From CBDCWA01 sp046048295 (GTDB taxonomy: Bacteria > Pseudomonadota > Alphaproteobacteria > Rhizobiales > Hyphomicrobiaceae), in assembly GCA_046048295.1 (NCBI GenBank), contig JBJOGJ010000131.1, positions 1 to 10,719 of the forward strand: DNA of 10,719 bases, in the 5' to 3' direction. The translations under genes were made by a program, and so were the position numbers. This document shows positions 6,572 to 10,719 of the stretch, one piece after another. The stretch's first letter is position 1, and every line of letters starts with the position of its first letter. The notes beneath the pieces were generated by a model. That model was not told where the DNA came from and did no database searches. It was given only the letters and a program-made list of their open reading frames with translations.

Positions 6572-7655
6572 GCTCCGGCGTGAATTTGAGATAGCCGACA
6601 TTGGCGCCGATGCGCAGCCCGAGGCCAGTCCGTATCGGGGCCATTATGATGTTCCCGCGCTTTAGGAAGGTGATGCCGGCTCCTCCAACCACATAGGCGG
6701 AACCATCGATACCTGCGAAGCGCCGGAAGACATCCTCCGGGCGCTCGATGCCATATACGAGAAACATCACCCGCGAACCGGTTGCTCCGAAGTCATAGCC
6801 AAGCGATGGTCCCTGCCAGTGTACGTCGAGGTGGCGACCATCCTTCAGTGCCAGCCTGCCGCTGCCATACCGCAGGCCCGCTATGAAGGCGCCGCTGCCC
6901 TCGGTGCCGAGAATGTAGCCGGTGGGCCTGCCGTATTCGCTGATGGCGTACTGGATGACGGCTGCGAGATTTGAGGAGATCGTACCGAACAGTCCGCGAC
7001 CTGCATCGGCAATTTCCTCTGCCGAGAATGTTGGATCCAGTGGTGGTGTGGTTGGCGGGGTGGGGCGCTCGGGAGCCGGCCGGGCGGCTTCAACGGTCTG
7101 AGTGCTCCACGGCATCTTCGGTTGAGATGGCGCTGTCTGGCGTTTCCGGGCGACCGGCGGATCACCGACCGGCTTGTTGGCATCGGACCGTCGAACCTGA
7201 GGTTTGTTGTTCGGCACGTCGTTCATGGCGGCATCCATGCGTGCGAGCACACGCGCCGTTCGCCGTTCCGTTGCCGCCACAAGTTCTGCGGCTGCCGTCT
7301 TTGCCTCTGCCAGGCGCTCGCAAGCAGGTGCTTTAGCCGTGTCCTCGTCGCCGAGCTGGTCCAGGCGCATGAGAAGGGTCGCCGCCTTTTCGTCCTGTGC
7401 CTGATCGCTGGCGCCAGCTAGGAAGGGGGCTGCGCGTGTCTCGATTTCGCTGTCCGCCCAGCCGCGTTTCCCGGCGAGTTCGCGAATCTTGTGGTCGATG
7501 CGCTGCTTGGCGTCGGTGCCGACGCGGCGCAGCGTCTCTCCAGTCTGGTCGATTACAGCGGCGACATCCGCGTTCGTACAGGTGGCCGCAGCCATCGTCG
7601 CAGTCGCCACCAAGGCGGCCAATGGCAGAGCGATTTTAAGAACCATCTTGAGCAT
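6552..7655 (-). CDS. Exported protein with C-terminal DUF1134 (EipA-type) domain and long N-terminal extension
   Basis: The 367-aa product begins with a signal peptide (about 1-24, MLKMVLKIALPLAALVATATMAAAT). Residues 25-145 are mostly helical and charged, with two Cys (C26 and one in APACERLA) and Ala/Glu/Arg-rich stretches. Residues about 146-208 are Pro-rich and disordered-looking. The last 159 residues (209-367) match DUF1134: FSAEEIADAGRGLFG, YGRPTGYILGTEGSGAFIAG, HWQGPSLGYDFGATGSR, GSAYVVGGAGITFLKRGNII, then APIRTGLGLRIGANVGYLKF and the terminal NPF. EipA of Brucella is a periplasmic beta-barrel-like protein needed for envelope integrity. It is about 200 aa, so the 180-residue front part here is unusual. 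Anchoring or spacing by the linker is inference. I chose the ATG at 7655 because AAAGGAG lies six bases upstream; a TTG at 7682 is unlikely. The gene may share an mRNA with the aldo/keto reductase 58 bp upstream. Confidence 0.88.
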   Translation of the reverse strand: MLKMVLKIALPLAALVATATMAAATCTNADVAAVIDQTGETLRRVGTDAKQRIDHKIRELAGKRGWADSEIETRAAPFLAGASDQAQDEKAATLLMRLDQLGDEDTAKAPACERLAEAKTAAAELVAATERRTARVLARMDAAMNDVPNNKPQVRRSDANKPVGDPPVARKRQTAPSQPKMPWSTQTVEAARPAPERPTPPTTPPLDPTFSAEEIADAGRGLFGTISSNLAAVIQYAISEYGRPTGYILGTEGSGAFIAGLRYGSGRLALKDGRHLDVHWQGPSLGYDFGATGSRVMFLVYGIERPEDVFRRFAGIDGSAYVVGGAGITFLKRGNIIMAPIRTGLGLRIGANVGYLKFTPERSLNPF

Positions 7656-7713
7656 TATCGGCTCCTTTGGACCTGTTCGCAATTTGGCGACGATCGGCCC
7701 AGGATGGAAGGGC

Positions 7714-8550
7714 TCAGTCCCAGGCGGGAGCGTGAGCGGGGCTTACCTGCCGGCCATCTGCCCTGGCTAATGCCGATATGGTGGACATCTCTGACGGTGT
7801 CAGTTCGAAGCCTTCCAGGTCGATGTTGGCTTCGATGTGGGTTGGCGATCCAGCTTTTGGGATCGCAATGACGCCCGGTTGCTGAATGTGCCAGCGTAAG
7901 ACCACCTGGGTTGTTCCGACGCCTTTGCGGGCTGCTATGTCTTTCAGTATCGGGTCGTCGATGAGACCGCCCGGAGTAGCCTTGCACAACGGCGTGTAGG
8001 AGATGAATGCCATGCCGTTGCGCCGGCAGGCGTCGAGCACCTTCGACTGGTCGAGGTAGGGGTGATATTCGCACTCGTTTGCCGTCAGCGGTGCATCGGA
8101 AAGTGCGACTGCGGTTTCGATGTGTCGAGTTGTGAAGTTGGCGACGCCGATGTGTCGCGTAAGCCCTCGCCGATGGACCTCGTTCAAGGCCCGAATGGTG
8201 TCCTCGAGTGGAATGGCCGGGTTGGGCCAGTGGATCAGTAGCAGGTCGATGGCGTCGACATCGAGGCGCTTAAGGCTCGCCTCTGCCGATCTCTGCAATG
8301 GTCCGTCGGCGATGTCGGTCCAGTAGACCTTGGACGTGATGAACACCTCGCTGCGCGGAATGCCGCTCTCCTTGACGGCCTGACCGACCTCGGCCTCGTT
8401 GCCATAGCGGGCGCCGGTATCGATGTGGCGATAGCCGGCTCGCAGCGCGGTGCCGACGGCTTGCACGCAGTGCTCGCCGGTCAGGCGGAAGGTGCCGAGG
8501 CCAAGGCATGGGATACGGGCGCCATGTGCCTGAACGGTATGAAGCGACAT
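7714..8550 (-). CDS. Aldo/keto reductase (DkgB / AKR5-like)
   Basis: This 278-aa cytoplasmic enzyme is an NADPH-dependent carbonyl reductase of the TIM-barrel AKR superfamily. The catalytic tetrad is complete: D44 in HIDTGARYGNE, Y49 in the same motif, K74 in ITSKVYW, and H107 in LLLIHWP. The N-terminal IPCLGLGTFRL (13-23), the SYTPL segment and the C-terminal cofactor region IPKAGSPTHIEANIDL also fit, although the usual Ser after IPK is Ala here. It looks most like the 2,5-diketogluconate/methylglyoxal reductase group, but the true substrate cannot be read. The ATG at 8550 has GAGG upstream (about 8556-8559). It lies 23 bp after the deacetylase and 58 bp before the DUF1134 gene, so one operon is likely. 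I see no sign of a terminator in either gap. Confidence 0.94.
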   Translation of the reverse strand: MSLHTVQAHGARIPCLGLGTFRLTGEHCVQAVGTALRAGYRHIDTGARYGNEAEVGQAVKESGIPRSEVFITSKVYWTDIADGPLQRSAEASLKRLDVDAIDLLLIHWPNPAIPLEDTIRALNEVHRRGLTRHIGVANFTTRHIETAVALSDAPLTANECEYHPYLDQSKVLDACRRNGMAFISYTPLCKATPGGLIDDPILKDIAARKGVGTTQVVLRWHIQQPGVIAIPKAGSPTHIEANIDLEGFELTPSEMSTISALARADGRQVSPAHAPAWD

Positions 8551-8573
8551 GGCGACCTCGTCGTTGCGCGTTG

Positions 8574-9443
8574 TTACTGGACGGCTGGAACCGTGCGAAC
8601 GACGCTTGCCGTCGGACGTTCGTTACCCGGTGCGGGAAGGCCCTTGACGTCCTTCTCTATCTGCTTGTCGTATTCGGGCAGCGTGGTCACGTGCGCGCGC
8701 GAAGTAAGGTGAACGACGCGGTATCCCTTGGCCTTGAGCGTGTCGAGGAGAGCTGGCAATGCGCTCGCCGTGACCGGTTGAATGTCGTGCATGAGGATGA
8801 TGCCCTTGCCGCCGTTCTTTTCCAGTCGGGCCATCAGCTTCGTGATCATGGTTCCGCCGTTCTTCGGGCGATAGCGGAAATCGAAGCTGTCCACGTCTGT
8901 CGAGAACACCGAGATGTTCCGCTTGGCGAGATGTGCCAGGGTATCCTCGGAGTGGCGGAGGAATGGATACCTGAAGAAGGGCGTGGTCGGCTTTCCGGCA
9001 CCTCGGACGATGGCGCTGAAACCCTTCTCGATCTCGTCGATGGCGGGTTGTCCACCCTTGGACAGCCGCTTGTGCGACCAGGTGTGACCGCCGACCGTGT
9101 GTCCTTGCGCAATGATCTCCCGAAGCACTTCCGGATAGCCGAGTGCAAGCTTGCCAACCGGGAAGAACGTCGCCTTGGTGCAGTGGTTCGCCAGTGCCTT
9201 CAGCACGGTGCGCGTGTGTGTTGGCAGCGGGCCGTCATCGAAAGTGAATACGACTTCGCCTTTCGCCAGGAAGTCGTGCACCTTGTAATGCTCGAAACCG
9301 AAACGTGGTGAGCCAGTCGTGTCGATTTCCACCGTGCGGCTGACGCCGATCGCCTTCGGGTTTCCAGGGCAATTGGCGAGTGCTGCCGAACTTGCGAAAA
9401 TGCTGGCCATGATGGCAGCGACTGTTCTGGAGCAGATGCGCAT
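8574..9443 (-). CDS. Periplasmic polysaccharide deacetylase (NodB-homology, CE4)
   Basis: This 289-aa protein has a cleavable signal peptide (about 1-23, ending SSAALA) and a NodB fold that hydrolyses N- or O-acetyl groups from sugar polymers using a metal ion. Motif 1 is TFDDGP (67-72; D69 and D70), motif 2 is HTWSH (120-124, the metal-binding His pair), motif 3 is RYPF (158-161), motif 4 is in STDVDSFDF (181-189), and motif 5 is LMHD (H219). The last three depart slightly from the textbook NodB set, for example Phe where Trp is usual near motif 4. The sequence strongly resembles alphaproteobacterial periplasmic deacetylases ending in a VTTLPEYD motif. The substrate may be peptidoglycan or an exopolysaccharide. 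The ATG at 9443 follows a purine-rich stretch. It is the first gene of the minus-strand run and faces the divergent gene at 9711. Confidence 0.93.
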   Translation of the reverse strand: MRICSRTVAAIMASIFASSAALANCPGNPKAIGVSRTVEIDTTGSPRFGFEHYKVHDFLAKGEVVFTFDDGPLPTHTRTVLKALANHCTKATFFPVGKLALGYPEVLREIIAQGHTVGGHTWSHKRLSKGGQPAIDEIEKGFSAIVRGAGKPTTPFFRYPFLRHSEDTLAHLAKRNISVFSTDVDSFDFRYRPKNGGTMITKLMARLEKNGGKGIILMHDIQPVTASALPALLDTLKAKGYRVVHLTSRAHVTTLPEYDKQIEKDVKGLPAPGNERPTASVVRTVPAVQ

Positions 9444-9479
9444 TCCGTAATTCCCCCAATCACTTTGATTCGGATTCGA

Positions 9480-9508
9480 AAATAACTACGTCTCCGATTC
9501 CTGCCCAA
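9480..9508 (-). promoter_or_regulatory. Possible deacetylase promoter
   Basis: On the minus strand TTGGGC (9503-9508) and TTATTT (9480-9485) are spaced 17 bp apart, upstream of the deacetylase start at 9443. Both hexamers are moderate matches to the usual sigma-70-type boxes. Confidence 0.3.
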
Positions 9509-9600
9509 TTGCGCCACTATTAGCGTTGCCAGCATCTGCTGCAAGCTTGGAGTGTAAGCTGTTTCCACTTCGTCACAGAAATGGAATGTCCGGCCAAGGG

Positions 9601-9628
9601 TTGACGTATGGGTGTGCGCCAATAGATT
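9601..9628 (+). promoter_or_regulatory. Promoter for the TctC-like binding-protein gene
   Basis: TTGACG (9601-9606) and TAGATT (9623-9628) are spaced 16 bp apart, giving a strong -35 and a fair -10. Transcription would start at about 9635, leaving a leader of about 75 nt. The direct repeat GGCCTCA(A/T)TG at 9632 and 9672 falls within this leader. Confidence 0.5.
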
Positions 9629-9631
9629 GCA

Positions 9632-9756
9632 GGCCTCAATGAGGTGCAAAGTCTGGTTGGTTACTGCTTCGGGCCTCATTGTATTCCGTCTAAAACAATG
9701 GGAGAAACCGATGCTCAAGCGAATGTTCACTCTCGCCGCGATGTGTGGCCTCATTG
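9632..9756 (+). repeat. Three near-identical 10-mers GGCCTCA(A/T)TG
   Basis: Copies start at 9632 (GGCCTCAATG), 9672 (GGCCTCATTG) and 9747 (GGCCTCATTG). The first sits at the expected transcription start, the second in the leader, and the third in the signal-peptide codons of the gene at 9711. The 40-bp spacing of the first two would put them on the same face of the helix. They may be operator sites, but the third may be chance because it is coding. Confidence 0.3.
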
Positions 9757-10719
9757 CCGCAGGTCCAGCCCAGGCCGAGGACGTTGCCGAATTCTTCAAG
9801 GGCAAGACGGTCAAGTTCATCGTGGGCTACAATCCCGGTGGCGGATACGACGTCTATGCGCGTGTCGTCGCCCAGCACTATGGCAGGCACATTCCGGGCA
9901 AGCCGAATATGATCGTGCAGAACATGCCGGGTGCGGGCAGCCTCAAGGCTGCCAACTATCTCTGGGCCGTGGCGCCGAAGGATGGAACCGAGATTGGCAT
10001 GGTGTCGCGCAACATGCCGCTGCTTGGTATCCTTGGGGACAAGAACGCCAAGTTCGAGGCCGAGAAGTTCGGCTGGCTCGGCTCGCCAACCGACGGTTCC
10101 GATGATGCCTACATCCTCTGGTACCGTACTGACAGCGGCGTGAAGTCGATACAGGATGCGATCAAGCCGGGCGGTGCGACACTCATACTGGGCGGCACGC
10201 GGCCTGGTTCGACCGGTGCGGATGTCCCGAAGATCCTCCAGGATGCTGCCGGGGTGCGTGTCAAGCAGATCCTAGGCTTTCGCGGCAGCGACGACATCTT
10301 TCTCGCCGTCGACCGCAAGGAGATCATGGGACGCACCGCCGACTTGTCAGCAATTACTTCGTCCAAGGCCGAGTGGATGGACCGTAAGAACATGATCCCG
10401 CTGGTCCAGTTCGCGCGCACGACGCGGCATCCGAAGTTCCCCGATGTTCCGACTGCGCGGGAGATCGCCAAGGATAAGGCCGCTCTCGCACTCATTAAGG
10501 CAACTGAGGCGCCCTTCAAGTTCGCCCGCCCGGTTCTGGCACCGCCGCAGTTGCCGCCGGCGCGGCTGGCGGCCTTGCGTAAGGCCTTCATGGACGTACA
10601 CAAGGACCCTGAGTACGTCGCTTATGCCAACAAGCAGAAGGTCGTGCTCAGCCCGATCAGTGGCGAAGACGTCCTGAAGGAAATCCTCGAAATCAAGAAC
10701 GAGACCCCGCAACCCCAAC
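9711..10719 (+). CDS. TctC/Bug-family solute-binding protein (tripartite tricarboxylate transporter), 3' partial
   Basis: The frame opens at ATG 9711, with GGGAG at 9700-9704, and stays open for 336 codons to the right edge without a stop, so the C-terminus is missing, though the usual length of about 320-340 is nearly reached. A signal peptide (about 1-22, ending PAQA) precedes the mature protein. Family marks follow: KTVKFIVGYNPGGGYDVYAR (32-51) and NMPGAGSLKAANYL (71-84), then a ligand-binding fold with the typical FARTTRHPKFPDVPTAREI stretch. Periplasmic TctC-like proteins bring carboxylates or other small organic acids to a TctAB-type membrane pair, and many Bug members are orphans. No TctA or TctB gene is in the window; it may follow to the right. 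The ligand is unknown. Confidence 0.93.
   Translation, partial: MLKRMFTLAAMCGLIAAGPAQAEDVAEFFKGKTVKFIVGYNPGGGYDVYARVVAQHYGRHIPGKPNMIVQNMPGAGSLKAANYLWAVAPKDGTEIGMVSRNMPLLGILGDKNAKFEAEKFGWLGSPTDGSDDAYILWYRTDSGVKSIQDAIKPGGATLILGGTRPGSTGADVPKILQDAAGVRVKQILGFRGSDDIFLAVDRKEIMGRTADLSAITSSKAEWMDRKNMIPLVQFARTTRHPKFPDVPTAREIAKDKAALALIKATEAPFKFARPVLAPPQLPPARLAALRKAFMDVHKDPEYVAYANKQKVVLSPISGEDVLKEILEIKNETPQPQ

Noticed and set aside
7653..7681. TTGCGA and GATAAT spaced 17 bp on the minus strand at the start of the DUF1134 gene
   Set aside because: The -10 box overlaps the start codon and the ribosome site lies inside the spacer, so it cannot drive a normal full-length message.
8508..9311. 267-codon plus-strand frame opposite the deacetylase
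   Set aside because: The minus strand shows all five NodB motifs and a signal peptide, so this is a shadow.

Overview
The window looks like chromosomal DNA from an alphaproteobacterium, most likely of the Hyphomicrobiales (Rhizobiales) type. The clues are the high GC content, the dense mix of strands with short intergenic gaps, a C-terminal DUF1134 (EipA-type) domain known mainly from Alphaproteobacteria, a periplasmic NodB-fold deacetylase of a type common in rhizobial relatives, and a TctC/Bug-type solute-binding protein. No transposase, phage gene, CRISPR array, rRNA or plasmid function is visible. I read this as core or stable accessory chromosome, not a mobile island.

Layout. A tRNA-Thr(UGU) lies on the minus strand at 66-140. 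An RND-superfamily (MMPL/COG1033-type) exporter runs forward from 399 to 2726, and its 3' end overlaps by 22 bp the convergent end of an EamA/DMT transporter (2705-3646, minus). A class I SAM-dependent methyltransferase diverges from that transporter (3728-4363, plus). It is followed by a hairpin and then a small Cys-containing exported or membrane-anchored protein (4527-4931, plus) with a consensus -10 box. A DUF937 protein (4947-5708, minus) converges on it. A divergent 279-bp gap separates the DUF937 gene from an exported protein with about 31% Arg, many Tyr and Gly, and no Asp or Glu (5988-6527, plus).

The minus-strand block 6552-9443 holds three closely spaced genes, read in transcription order as polysaccharide deacetylase, aldo/keto reductase, and a DUF1134 protein with an unusual long N-terminal extension. 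The gaps of 23 and 58 bp are compatible with one operon. A 267-bp divergent promoter region follows, then a tripartite tricarboxylate transporter substrate-binding protein (9711 onward) that runs off the right edge.

Common theme. Most products are predicted to sit in or beyond the inner membrane: the RND exporter, the EamA permease, three exported proteins of unknown or envelope function, the deacetylase and the TctC-like binding protein. This is suggestive of envelope biology but is not a proven system. The least ordinary items are the two-part DUF1134 protein in a run with a deacetylase, the exported acidic-residue-free Arg/Tyr/Gly protein with a leader hairpin, and the small four-Cys exported protein. 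I found no clear sign of a wholly new multi-gene system such as defence, mobile or CRISPR-like genes.
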